Shown here: positions 36,118 through 44,631 of the stretch, piece by piece
Position numbering within the stretch: position 1 is the first letter of the stretch
How the letters are laid out: every line of letters begins with the position of its first letter
NCBI GenBank assembly: GCA_965200885.1
Contig: OZ241737.1
Coordinates: forward strand, 1,364,001 to 1,428,000
Reading direction: 5' to 3'
From: MPNP01 sp026710155
Lineage (GTDB): Bacteria; Pseudomonadota; Alphaproteobacteria; Rhodobacterales; Rhodobacteraceae
DNA: 64,000 nucleotides
Made by a program: the position numbers and the translations under genes
The notes under the pieces: model-generated
Told to the model about the DNA's origin: nothing
Database searches by the model: none
Seen by the model: the letters and a program-made list of their open reading frames with translations, nothing else

Positions 36118-36457
36118 GGGTTAATCCTGAAATTGTCATGATCTGGTCGAGTGGACGACCTCCAAGTACCCTGTTCTCGTTTCGCAACCAAGCATTCGCA
36201 ACCTTACGATCACCACCCGTGATTGCATCAAGTGAACGAAACAGGCGAACAAAAAGTGCACCAAGTTCAAAAGACTTCGATCCTTCTTCCAACCGAAACT
36301 TATCCTTGCGCATCCTGGACACGGTTGGTTCTGATACCCCCAGAATCCTAGCGAGGTCCTTGCCCGATAATTCTAATTTTTCTGCGGCACGTACAACAGC
36401 CATCGTTAAGACCCGTGCTCGTTCCCGGCTGTCAACTGCAAGCCCTTGAGTCATCAT
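36077..36457 (-). CDS. Xre/MbcA/ParS-type antitoxin
   Basis: The 126-residue protein has a helix-turn-helix (KLELSGKDLARILGVSEPTV) and the C-terminal toxin-binding domain with DAITGGDRKVANAWLRNENR and VLGGRPLD. It blocks the RES toxin active site and represses the operon. The start at 36457 is chosen because a strong ribosome site, AAGAAAGGA, lies just upstream; the longer frame to 36508 lacks one. Antitoxin first, toxin second is the usual order. Confidence 0.88.
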   Translation of the reverse strand: MMTQGLAVDSRERARVLTMAVVRAAEKLELSGKDLARILGVSEPTVSRMRKDKFRLEEGSKSFELGALFVRLFRSLDAITGGDRKVANAWLRNENRVLGGRPLDQIMTISGLTLGLAYLDSRRAPL

Positions 36458-36828
36458 AGTATCCTTTCTTGTGAAAGAAAATATATTATTTATTATTGTG
36501 GAAATCAATATGATATTTACTTTTATGAAAATTCCCGATTGTTGTGCTTGGGCTTATTCAAAGAAAGTGAGAACGCAATAATCATGGAATTTATAATATC
36601 ATCAAGAGCAGATGCATAACTACTAGATATAGATCGTGACCCGCCACACAACTATCCAGTTAACTAGTATTGGAAGCCTCCAGGGATTCTTATCATTGAG
36701 CAAGGGCCACGAAAACTCAAAATAAATTTAACAATTAAATGATCTCGTTCAATGATTTTTCGTAACTATTCAGGTACCCCAAAATCACCAGTTTACAGTT
36801 TGGGTAAGGATTGCGTTTATTGCAACTC
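36458..36828. other. Promoter region of the toxin-antitoxin module, no gene seen
   Basis: AT-rich DNA upstream of the antitoxin. ATATTATTTATTATTG close to 36481 could supply a promoter read leftward. No coding frame recognised. Confidence 0.35.
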
Positions 36829-37036
36829 TTGACTTCAGATATTTTGCCCTTTTGAAAAAAAATTGACTCCCCATTTGCAAGGGGTTTTAGGCTGCTCAAA
36901 TTGAATTGCAAAAAAGTAGTCCCCTCGGTTTTCCACCTTTGATCCTTTTTTTCTTGCATTTCCCCCAAACCTCAATTACCTATCCGTAAATCGACCTTGG
37001 TCAATTGAAAATGCTTGATGGCTGGAGCTGATTTTA

Positions 37037-37136
37037 ATCGGTTTCGCAATAGAGGGGATGGTTTTGGCTTGGGAAGAATAAAAAGGTCAAAATTGATGCA
37101 AAAAAAGGTGGGGAAAAAGCAGTGCCCTTTTTAGGG
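37037..37136. repeat. Dispersed repeat, copy 1 (second copy 63272-63363)
   Basis: CGGTTTCGCAAT, GGGATGGTTTTGGCTTGGGA and CAGTGCCCTTTTT occur in the same order and spacing at both places. Non-coding; role unknown. One copy lies in the toxin-antitoxin insert, the other directly beside a TIR element, which points to a shared mobile origin. Confidence 0.6.
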
Positions 37137-37185
37137 TATAGACCCCCATGAACAGGACGTTTCAGCCAAAAATGCCTAAAGTCAA

Positions 37186-37347
37186 GAAATTGAAAGGATC
37201 TTTCCCGGCAAGGGCAAGTACTTCAAGGAGGCAGCATGTGAGAGGCGGGGTGTTACAGCCTGGGCGGAAAGGGAAGGAGACATTTCAATCGGGGATAGTG
37301 TGATTTGTTTTGTTCCTGCCCAGAGACCCTGGCTTGCCAATCAGTGA
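37186..37347 (+). pseudogene. Duplicated 3' end of the MOSC gene
   Basis: Carries the last 54 codons of the MOSC gene at 34196, with two base changes. No start codon; it is the first part of the right-hand 379-bp repeat (37186-37564). Confidence 0.85.
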
Positions 37348-37371
37348 ATACACCTCGGAAAAAGGAATACC

Positions 37372-38271
37372 ATGACAGCAGAAATCATAGATGGAAAGGG
37401 TTTTGCCCGGAGATTACGTTCAAGAGTTGCTTCAACGATAGCTGAAATACGCTCTTCCCAAGGTATGGTGCCCGGTTTGGCAGTAATTCTGGTGGGCCAG
37501 GATCCTGCGAGCGAGGTGTATGTCAGGAACAAGGCCAGACAAACCTCTGAAGTCGGTATGGAATCTTTCAAGTATGTTCTTGATGCTGATGTTTCGGAAG
37601 AAACTCTTCTTGATTTGATTGATGAAGTAAATCGAAACGATTCAATCCATGGATTGTTGGTTCAACTTCCCCTGCCCGACCATATAGATTCGGATTTGGT
37701 CATAAACTCGATCTCTCCACAAAAGGATGTGGATGGATTTCACATATCCAATGTGGGGCTTCTTTCTACTGGTCAAAAAGCAATGGTGCCCTGTACACCC
37801 CTTGGGTGCGAATTGATGTTGTTGGATCATCATGGTTCCCTATCAGGAATGAATGCTGTTATCGTAGGAAGGTCCAACATTGTCGGGAAACCGATGGCCA
37901 ATCTTCTTTTGCATGAGCATTGTACGGTTACCGTAGCCCACAGCAGAACTCGGGATTTACCGGCTGTTTGCAGGGAAGCTGACATTTTGGTGGCTGCAGT
38001 TGGCAGGCCGAATTTTATTCAGGGTAGTTGGATCAAGCCTGGAGGAACTGTCATTGATGTCGGCATTAACAGAATAAACAATCCCGATCCTGCCATTTCC
38101 AAACCCAAGTTGGTCGGTGATGTTGATTTTGACCAGGCCATCAGTGTAGCCGGTGCCATTACACCGGTTCCGGGTGGAGTAGGTCCCATGACAATTGCTT
38201 GCCTGTTAGCCAATACAGTCACTTCATTTTGCCGGACCGAAGGTTTACCCGATCCAAATTGGGTAAAATAA
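37372..38271 (+). CDS. folD: Bifunctional methylenetetrahydrofolate dehydrogenase/cyclohydrolase FolD
   Basis: FolD interconverts one-carbon units on folate in the cytoplasm. The 299-residue protein has VGQDPASEVYVRNKARQTSE near residue 40 (with the catalytic Tyr and Lys), LLVQLPLPDHID near 91, and the NADP-binding region GRSNIVGKPMANLL near 165. C-terminal PVPGGVGPMTIACL is also conserved. This is the intact copy; the 64-codon fragment at 34817 is its duplicate. Confidence 0.96.
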   Translation: MTAEIIDGKGFARRLRSRVASTIAEIRSSQGMVPGLAVILVGQDPASEVYVRNKARQTSEVGMESFKYVLDADVSEETLLDLIDEVNRNDSIHGLLVQLPLPDHIDSDLVINSISPQKDVDGFHISNVGLLSTGQKAMVPCTPLGCELMLLDHHGSLSGMNAVIVGRSNIVGKPMANLLLHEHCTVTVAHSRTRDLPAVCREADILVAAVGRPNFIQGSWIKPGGTVIDVGINRINNPDPAISKPKLVGDVDFDQAISVAGAITPVPGGVGPMTIACLLANTVTSFCRTEGLPDPNWVK

Positions 38272-38413
38272 TAAACCCATCAGATCTAGTCAGAATACGG
38301 ATTGATCGCAGTCCATTTACCTGATTCAGTTATAATTTGATAATTTTTGCAATCTGGAGTTGAAAACAGTTTTGCAAGGCCTCATTTTTGGTAATGAAAA
38401 CGAAATGATGCAA

Positions 38414-38487
38414 GGCGAGTTGGCGGAGTGGTTACGCAGCGGTCTGCAAAACCGTGGACACCGGTTCGATTCCGGTACTCGCCTCCA
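38414..38487 (+). tRNA. tRNA-Cys (anticodon GCA)
   Basis: A 7-bp acceptor stem (GGCGAGT with ACTCGCC), an anticodon loop CTGCAAA with GCA, a T-arm CCGGTTCGATTCCGG and an encoded CCA end are all present. Encoded CCA is included in the coordinates. Confidence 0.95.
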
Positions 38488-38505
38488 TTTTCAAAGTTTG
38501 CATCT

Positions 38506-39510
38506 TCAGGCTGACCTTTCCTTTAAACCTTTCAATCGGTCTTTAACCAGTTGATCTCCCTTTTCAGATCCATCATGGAAAGTTCCAAACCATTTATCCA
38601 AAGGTATCGAACCATCCGCATAATTCACTTCAAAATATTTGTGATGGAGATAATGGGCAAAACAATGGGTTTCCAATAATTTCCTGTCTCCAACGATAAC
38701 CTTGTCAAAACCTGCATGCCCTGGCGTCGGGGACATGACAAGATGAACCAGATGGAATAAGGCATGGACTGGATGGGATGGAATGATCCAGTGGATTATT
38801 ACACCTGAAAAATAAAACAGGTGCTCAACTGGGTGCATCGATAATCCTGACCAAGGGCCGGGGTTTGAATTGGCATGATGTATTTTATGCACGGTGCGAT
38901 ATAGCGGAGGCCAAAGGATTATCCTGTGAATGCAATAGAAATGCATTTCCCTGAAGAGGGGAAGAAACAAAAATATTGCAAAAAACAGGATTGGATTTGT
39001 GTCAAGGTTCAAATATGGAATGTATCCATTGGACATCATCCACAAGGTAATGACTTCAAAGGCAGTCCAGATCGGCAATCCACTGGCAAAACACCAGATC
39101 AAATTATCAGTTGTCTGATTTTTGAACAGGAAGGCTGAACTATCAGTTTCCGGCCATTTGGGGTTGTACTTGAAAGTTGTTCCCTGATTCCTTCGAACAT
39201 ACAGCCAAAGATGAAACACACCATACCACAAAGTCAATAATACGCTGTTTCTAATGGCTATGTAAGCAATCCAATCTATGGAAAAGGATTTCATGGTTTC
39301 CATTGGGGGTGTAAAGTAGGTCCAAACAAGAATTGCTGCCAAAGCATAAATGAAATTCCAGGGAAAGATGTAACCATCCCAACGAAAGAGCCATTTGAAG
39401 AGTTGTATGGGTTTTGAGGGCCAACGGAAGAAAGGACCATAATCGACCCTCTTGAACGGTCTCCAATGACCCTTTTTATCTCTTTTGCCAAAATGATTTT
39501 CATTAACCAT
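38506..39510 (-). CDS. Sterol desaturase / fatty acid hydroxylase family membrane protein
   Basis: The 334-residue membrane protein has the di-iron histidine pattern of this superfamily: HRIILWPPLYRTVHKIHHAN near residue 192, SMHPVEHLFYF near 225, and HCFAHYLHHKYFEVNYAD near 290. Several hydrophobic spans surround them (from residue about 55). Members hydroxylate or desaturate lipids such as fatty acids, carotenoids or sterols; the substrate is not evident. Predicted start at 39510. Confidence 0.88.
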   Translation of the reverse strand: MVNENHFGKRDKKGHWRPFKRVDYGPFFRWPSKPIQLFKWLFRWDGYIFPWNFIYALAAILVWTYFTPPMETMKSFSIDWIAYIAIRNSVLLTLWYGVFHLWLYVRRNQGTTFKYNPKWPETDSSAFLFKNQTTDNLIWCFASGLPIWTAFEVITLWMMSNGYIPYLNLDTNPILFFAIFLFLPLFREMHFYCIHRIILWPPLYRTVHKIHHANSNPGPWSGLSMHPVEHLFYFSGVIIHWIIPSHPVHALFHLVHLVMSPTPGHAGFDKVIVGDRKLLETHCFAHYLHHKYFEVNYADGSIPLDKWFGTFHDGSEKGDQLVKDRLKGLKERSA

Positions 39511-39728
39511 GAATATTTGTTTCCAAATAAATTATAACATCCAGAAAACTAATCAGGATTCTGATAATGGCATTAGATATTTTGAGTCTTCATACTTAAA
39601 CTCATACAAGATTATACCTTATTCCAAGGCACTTTCAATCCCATGTCAAAAGTTAATTGGTGGGGATTATACGCTTGATGACTTCCTGGATCTTTGAAAC
39701 CACTGAATCTGAAAAAGCAATAACACGA

Positions 39729-40101
39729 TTAGTGTTTGTGACAAGAGTAGGTTTCTTTGTGTAAGGTAGATTTATCGTCATAAAACTCATAATAAGCCCC
39801 GGAATCATCTCTGATACAAAAAGCATATTGTTCAGCAGGTGCATCTTGTCCATACCAATGCCAAACCCTCAATTCCGAATAAGGTTGTAATTGTTGGAAG
39901 TCCCTGGATTTTGCTGCTGCCAATTCCATCTTCGAGATTTAAGACAAGCTCTATTGGGTGTGGATGTGATGATGATCCCCACCAGTCAGAACATCCCCAA
40001 AGTTCGGATTTTGCTGGCATGGCTATTGTGATCACAACAAAGAATGCCAAAGTATAATAAAGGCTACGAATCGCAATAGATTTTATAATAAATTCCTTCA
40101 C
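39729..40101 (-). pseudogene. Small secreted protein of unknown function, frameshifted
   Basis: The frame from 40101 encodes a signal peptide (IRSLYYTLAFFVVITIAMPA) and SELWGCSDWWGSSSHPHPIE, then loses frame near 39925. The adjoining frame continues ELAAAKSRDFQQLQPYSELR and AFCIRDDSGAYYEFYDDKS to a stop at 39729. Joined, about 123 residues. I recognise no family. One base change would restore it, so sequencing error or recent decay are both possible. Confidence 0.5.
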
Positions 40102-40510
40102 TAAACTAAAACCTGATAAATAATCTGATATAACATTGAATTGAGATAAATTCAGGGTGTCAAGCGTATATAACCCCAGGACTATCGCGCTTGAAATTTC
40201 AGATATGTTTTTGTATCAAAATTAATCCTTTATGGGGTTGTTCTGGAGTGAAATTGGTATCAAATCCTTGTTTTGAGATAAGTTACATTAAATTGGGCAT
40301 TAAATTCACATGATTTTCTGAGAATCCCTTCAAATCATTTCGACCTATTCTCAAATGTGGTAGCCCTGATATAACCACCTAGTCGGTTTAAAGTATTGTT
40401 ATTATGGTTTTTAATCCCATTCAGATTGTAAAAAATTACCATTTCGATACTGGCTAGAGTAGGCAATATATACCTTGTAATTTCGGAATTTAATTCCTAA
40501 AATAGAAGGT
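40102..40510. other. Intergenic, no gene seen
   Basis: AT-rich 409-bp stretch between the frameshifted secreted protein and the ATPase gene. No coding frame, repeat or clear terminator recognised. Confidence 0.4.
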
Positions 40511-41686
40511 ATGATAGAAAGATGGGTTACAGACAGGCTAAAAAAAAGTATCAGCCGCTACCCTGCAGTAGCTTTGCTTGGTGTTCGTCAAGTAGGAAAG
40601 ACGACTTTGGCGAGGGTTTTAGCCGAAGACATCAAATCTGTCTATCTTGACCTGGAATTCCCAAGAGACTTGGTAAGATTGCAAGATCCTACGACTTATC
40701 TGGAATCTCACAGTGATAAATTAATAATACTGGATGAGATACAACACATGCCAGATATATTTTTGGTCCTACGCGGGTTGATTGACCAAAACAGATGGAA
40801 AAGTCGCAATGCGGGTCAATTTTTAATTTTGGGATCAGCATCAATGGACTTGCTTCGCCAATCATCTGAAAGTTTAGCAGGACGTATCAGCTACATAGAG
40901 ATGACAGGTCTTAATATTATGGAAACGGGTGATTCACGTAAAGATATTCAAAATCTATGGATGAGGGGTGGTTTTCCTGACAGCTACTTGGCTGAAGATA
41001 ATGAGATATCTATAGACTGGCTTGAAAATCTCATAAAGACATACTTGGAGAGAGATATTCCTCAACTGGGGTTTCAAATTCCAGTTGTCCGTCTAAGGCA
41101 ACTTTGGACAATGCTTGCTCATTTGCAAGGCGAAACGGTTAACTATTCAAAACTGGGATCCAATCTTGAAATTGATAGCAAAACTGTTTCCAATTATATA
41201 GATATTCTAACCGATCTATTATTGGTACGTCGGATTGAACCCTGGTACACGAATGTTAAAAAGCGATTAATCAAATCACCACGATTTTATGTTCGGGACA
41301 GTGGGGTATTACATCGGTTGCTTGGTATCAATAGTTACAATATGCTACTTTCCAATCCCATTCTTGGAAAGAGTTGGGAAGGTTTTGTTGTTGAGAATAT
41401 TCACTCTGTTATGCCAAGTTTTGCAGAAACCTATTTTTATCGTACAGCAGCTGGAGCAGAGGTAGATTTGGTAATTAAAATGCCGAATGCAGAAATTTGG
41501 GCAGTTGAAATCAAATTTGGTGTTGCACCAAAACTCGGCAAACATATCAGACAAACCTTCAAAGATATAGGAGCAACGCATAAATTCGTCGTCTATGGTG
41601 GAAAAGATGAATTTTCCATTGGCGATAATATTTGGATGATTTCCCTACCTAAATTCATGAATAAGCTTATTTCACATCAATCATGA
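40511..41686 (+). CDS. AAA-type ATPase with DUF4143 domain
   Basis: The 391-residue protein has Walker A LGVRQVGKTTLARVL near residue 24, Walker B LIILDEIQHMPDIFL near 75, and a C-terminal DUF4143/nuclease-like region with the pattern YRTAAGAEVDLVIK and then AVEIKFGVAPK near 315-345, resembling a PD-(D/E)xK core (E-VDLV ... EIK). These proteins are common, mobile and of uncertain role. It stands directly upstream of toxin-antitoxin remnants. Confidence 0.85.
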   Translation: MIERWVTDRLKKSISRYPAVALLGVRQVGKTTLARVLAEDIKSVYLDLEFPRDLVRLQDPTTYLESHSDKLIILDEIQHMPDIFLVLRGLIDQNRWKSRNAGQFLILGSASMDLLRQSSESLAGRISYIEMTGLNIMETGDSRKDIQNLWMRGGFPDSYLAEDNEISIDWLENLIKTYLERDIPQLGFQIPVVRLRQLWTMLAHLQGETVNYSKLGSNLEIDSKTVSNYIDILTDLLLVRRIEPWYTNVKKRLIKSPRFYVRDSGVLHRLLGINSYNMLLSNPILGKSWEGFVVENIHSVMPSFAETYFYRTAAGAEVDLVIKMPNAEIWAVEIKFGVAPKLGKHIRQTFKDIGATHKFVVYGGKDEFSIGDNIWMISLPKFMNKLISHQS

Positions 41687-41792
41687 TATTGCCCCAAACT
41701 TATTGGAACAGTTAAGGATCATTGTTGAAAATTCCTTGCCAGAAAATGGCTTTATCATTATATTTGGCTTGCTACAGAATGACAGCAATTAA
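41685..41792 (+). pseudogene. C-terminal remnant of a HepT-like (HEPN) toxin
   Basis: A frame without start reads DIAPNLLEQLRIIVENSLPE, resembling the C-terminal end of HepT/DUF86 HEPN proteins (DIP-LLEQL). It ends in TAATG overlapping the start of the nucleotidyltransferase gene, the kind of coupling seen in hepT-mntA pairs. The rest of the toxin gene is missing. Confidence 0.4.
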
Positions 41793-43185
41793 TGAACCAG
41801 TTGAGCGAATACAAATATGTGGAGGTAGCATCCATCCGCAAACAGTACAATGTTCATGGTTTGGAAGTATTCGGCTCGGTAATCTGGGGTATGGATTTTA
41901 ATCCAGTTGATAGTGATATCGATTTGCAATTAGCACTCGGTAAACCAATCAATATCCCCCGCAAGGGGTGTGATTCCTGTATTGCGGTACATTTTCAATC
42001 AAGCTGCCTTCTTTTTTCCTTCCAGTGATTCCAATTATCATTGGCCGGATTCCTTCTCTTCAGTTCCTCCACGATATATTCCCATGACCGGTCACAACGA
42101 TCCGGCCCGATCAATGAACGAATGCCCGGAATGGCCTGGCCAACTGCCATGCTCCAACGCATCCCCGACCTCTTCATCCTCTCCCCGACATGGGTCTTGT
42201 TGACGACCTCCACATGACCCGGGCCAATCGGCCAACCCCGGCGTTTCAGATCCGCATGCTGCATTCGTCCGCGGCGCCCGTTGAAGTCATTGCAAATCGT
42301 TCGCAATTCCTCCCTTGATGCGTCGTCGCATGGTGACAGTCGACAATCTCCCCATCGACTTCCTGGCCGGACAGGAACATCCGGCTGTCCTTCGCACCAT
42401 CCGCTGCACCAACACTGGTCAAATCCGGCCGCTTCTCCATGATCACCTTGAACCCGTCCGACAGCCATGTCCTCATTGCAACGGATATCGGCATGCGCCT
42501 TCACGGATGCATTCCGCTAGGACCAGTCAACCATCCGTGACAGTTTCCGCCAGGTGGATACTGCAGGAGAAACACCAACGAAACCGTCAAAAACATCCCT
42601 GGAAGTCCTGATCGGCAATTCCGGAAGCATGTGGGTCGCCATCCTGCCCGCCGGACAGTTCATCCTTTCGGCCGGCAAGCCAAGGCTTTCATCAACGGGA
42701 CAGATCGATGTGCTCACCGCACCGTTCCGATATCCGGAACGTGTGCACTCCACCTTGCCAAAACAAAAGTGAAAGGTTCCTGCGGAAGGTTCCCGCAAAA
42801 GCCGGCATGTTCGGAAAAGGCTTCATGCAATGTCCCTGACAACGCCAACGCAATCGGTCCCTTGTCAAAATCATTTTCCCGGGCTATATTCCCAGTCATC
42901 GGGAATACTCCCCATTCATGGTCAAAAACACGGTTGTGGTGTTCTCGGTCCTTCCCCGGAAAGACATGGTCCTGCATGTTCTTGACCCCTGGGGTCGGAA
43001 AACGAACAAAATTGAAATGGAAGTTGGACGAATCAAGCCGGAAAAGGTCAAAAACACCAAATCAGGGCTGTTTCATGGCAAAATCTACCGCAATAGCAAA
43101 AACACACCCGCTTGGAACCATTGACTCCGATTACCTGAAAAGTTCGATTTATGAAAATTGTAAAATGGTTTATGAAGACGGATAA
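41792..43185 (+). pseudogene. MntA-like minimal nucleotidyltransferase (antitoxin), split by an insertion sequence
   Basis: The first part (41792-41965) has the nucleotidyltransferase signature LEVFGSVIWGMDFNPVDSDI with DID. It breaks at 41965, where an ISKra4-type element begins. After the element a matching end piece continues (LGTIDSDYLKSSIYENCKMV) to TAA at 43183. MntA antitoxins add AMP to HepT toxins. The split plus loss of most of hepT shows that this system is dead here. Confidence 0.6.
41966..43109 (-). mobile_element. Decayed ISKra4-family insertion sequence
   Basis: Imperfect inverted ends begin GGGTGTG and share TATTGCGGTA after a variable gap (41966-41994 and the reverse complement of 43081-43109). 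On the minus strand the transposase is in several frames: PVDESLGLPAERMN, then KVIMEKRPDLTSVGAADGAK, and GMRWSMAVGQAIPGIRSLIG at the end. These match the order in ISKra4 transposases (zinc-finger end, ADGAKD, SGMRW-GQAIL). Frameshifts make it inactive. A 3'-terminal fragment of a related copy is at 53480-53745. Confidence 0.7.
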
Positions 43186-43202
43186 ACATATGGAAAAGCC
43201 CT

Positions 43203-43889
43203 GTGGAAATCTCGGTTAAGAATGAGTTTGATCTTCCCTCACCTGCAGGAAGTATACTTGCTCAAATAGGCTCATCACTACTGAAACTCTGGCGTGCTGA
43301 AAATATTGTTCTGGGAGGAGGTACTGCACTTTCTGCTAGATGGAATCATCGAATCAGTACCGATATTGACCTTTTTGTCCCATTTGATCAATTCTATTCC
43401 GTTTCAAACCAATTACCAAACCTGTTTTCAAGCGCAAAACTCATACGATCCAACTCCGGAAATGGTTGGTTTACTGGTACGTATCCGGAAGGTGAATTTT
43501 CCATTTCAACCACGCCGTCCTTACTCCCAAAACCCGTATCTGTTCCAAATGACTTGGTAAGGGATTGGGGAATGCCCATTGAATTACCATCGGAGATTCT
43601 TGCAAAGAAACTCAAGTTAAGAATATATGGAAATGGAGAATTTGTCTCAAGGGATTTCTATGATTTGTGTACTGCTGGTGAAAAGGATCCCCAGTCTTTA
43701 AAAATGGCCCTTGAAATTCTGACAGACAGTGAGAGGGAAGAAATTAGCGAAGAAATCCAATCTTTCGGTACACGTGCTTCTAGAATGGGCCGTACTCTCC
43801 TAAAGGTTCACCGGCCAGAATGGCTCTCGGATTTGGGTAGACGGACGGCAGACCTGATCAAGCCACCGTCTGAAGAAAAATCAGTATAA
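43203..43889 (+). CDS. AbiEii-like nucleotidyltransferase toxin
   Basis: The 228-residue protein has the type IV toxin nucleotidyltransferase core: VLGGGTALSARWNHRISTDI, then DLF, near residues 36-58 (GG-TAL and D-D), and a downstream RDFYDL (near 153) like AbiEii proteins. These enzymes transfer nucleotides to tRNA or other targets to arrest growth and defend against phages. GTG start. The usual AbiEi antitoxin with a winged helix is not upstream; instead an unknown gene follows 17 bp downstream. Confidence 0.72.
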   Translation: MEISVKNEFDLPSPAGSILAQIGSSLLKLWRAENIVLGGGTALSARWNHRISTDIDLFVPFDQFYSVSNQLPNLFSSAKLIRSNSGNGWFTGTYPEGEFSISTTPSLLPKPVSVPNDLVRDWGMPIELPSEILAKKLKLRIYGNGEFVSRDFYDLCTAGEKDPQSLKMALEILTDSEREEISEEIQSFGTRASRMGRTLLKVHRPEWLSDLGRRTADLIKPPSEEKSV

Positions 43890-43906
43890 GGATCAGGGTT
43901 CTGAGA

Positions 43907-44524
43907 ATGCCATCTTTCAACCTCAATGAAGTTCGCAGAGAATTTGACCGGCTTGATCGGGAAAAGGGAAAAATTCGCAATGATCGAATACCTACCAGGG
44001 AAGACCTTCATGCCCGTTGGCATTGGATCAGGGAAAACAGAATGTTAAAAAATGGTCGCAATCCGGCCAAGCATGATATTGGTCGCAAAAGCTGGATTAT
44101 TAGTGGCAAGGGAGAACCGCATTTTAAGGAGGAAGGTCCCCTACTGGAGCACAGGTTTCGTTATGATCCAATGCCGCTTGACTGGTTTGATAACACGGCC
44201 GCGAGAAAGATATTCCGCGATCCTGATCCTGAACATGGTCTCTTGGAACACATGTGTGCCAAACATCTTGCCGGATGGCGAGACCGTCCTTCTGGAAAAG
44301 AAATGTTCCGAATGTTGCGTGAGGGTACGGCTAATGAGGATGAGAGGGATGTCGTAAGAGAGTTGCTGGTAGACCTTTATCCGGAAGTCTATCCTCAGTT
44401 GCGGCGCAGGGACGCACTTAGTATCTGGCACATTGCCAGGGCGGCATTGGAGTGTGATGTCAAGCGGGGTGCCCTATCATGGTGGTTGAACCAGTTCGCT
44501 GTCAAGCCTGAATCAAACTTGTGA
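43907..44524 (+). CDS. Hypothetical protein, probable partner of the AbiEii-like gene
   Basis: The 205-residue protein is charged and contains many Arg, Trp and His (LHARWHWIRENRMLKNGRNP, then MCAKHLAGWRDRPSGKEMFR). No signal peptide or membrane span. I recognise no domain. It follows the toxin-like gene by 17 bp, so one transcript is likely; it could be the antitoxin or an accessory unit. Confidence 0.65.
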   Translation: MPSFNLNEVRREFDRLDREKGKIRNDRIPTREDLHARWHWIRENRMLKNGRNPAKHDIGRKSWIISGKGEPHFKEEGPLLEHRFRYDPMPLDWFDNTAARKIFRDPDPEHGLLEHMCAKHLAGWRDRPSGKEMFRMLREGTANEDERDVVRELLVDLYPEVYPQLRRRDALSIWHIARAALECDVKRGALSWWLNQFAVKPESNL

Positions 44525-44533
44525 GGGGGGGGG
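44525..44533 (+). repeat. G9 homopolymer right after the stop codon of the hypothetical gene
   Basis: Nine G residues directly follow the TGA. No frame is switched by it as far as I can see; the position could affect transcription or be incidental. Confidence 0.4.
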
Positions 44534-44631
44534 ATATGGATTGTTCAGGAGGTATCATAGTACTAAACCACCAATGAATTTAGTCAATCTCATAGAGAGA
44601 TTATCAATATACTATATATACAGGAGTTTAA

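Larger units (their letters stand above)
35010..37185 (-). mobile_element. 2.18-kb insert carrying a RES-Xre toxin-antitoxin module
   Basis: The insert has related non-coding ends in direct orientation: 35011-35166 (TTGACTTGAGAAATTTTACC onward) and 36829-37190 (TTGACTTCAGATATTTTGCC onward). The right copy is enlarged by about 190 bp (36919-37110) that includes a repeat shared with 63272-63363. Between these ends lie only the toxin and antitoxin genes. No integrase or transposase is present. The insert sits exactly between two 379-bp genomic repeats. Confidence 0.7.

Noticed and set aside
39661..39690. Sequence like the GGGGATTATATA TIR after the hydroxylase gene
   Set aside because: Only one end, with mismatches (ATTATACGCTTGATG) and no partner within 1 kb; may be a scar but not enough to call an element.
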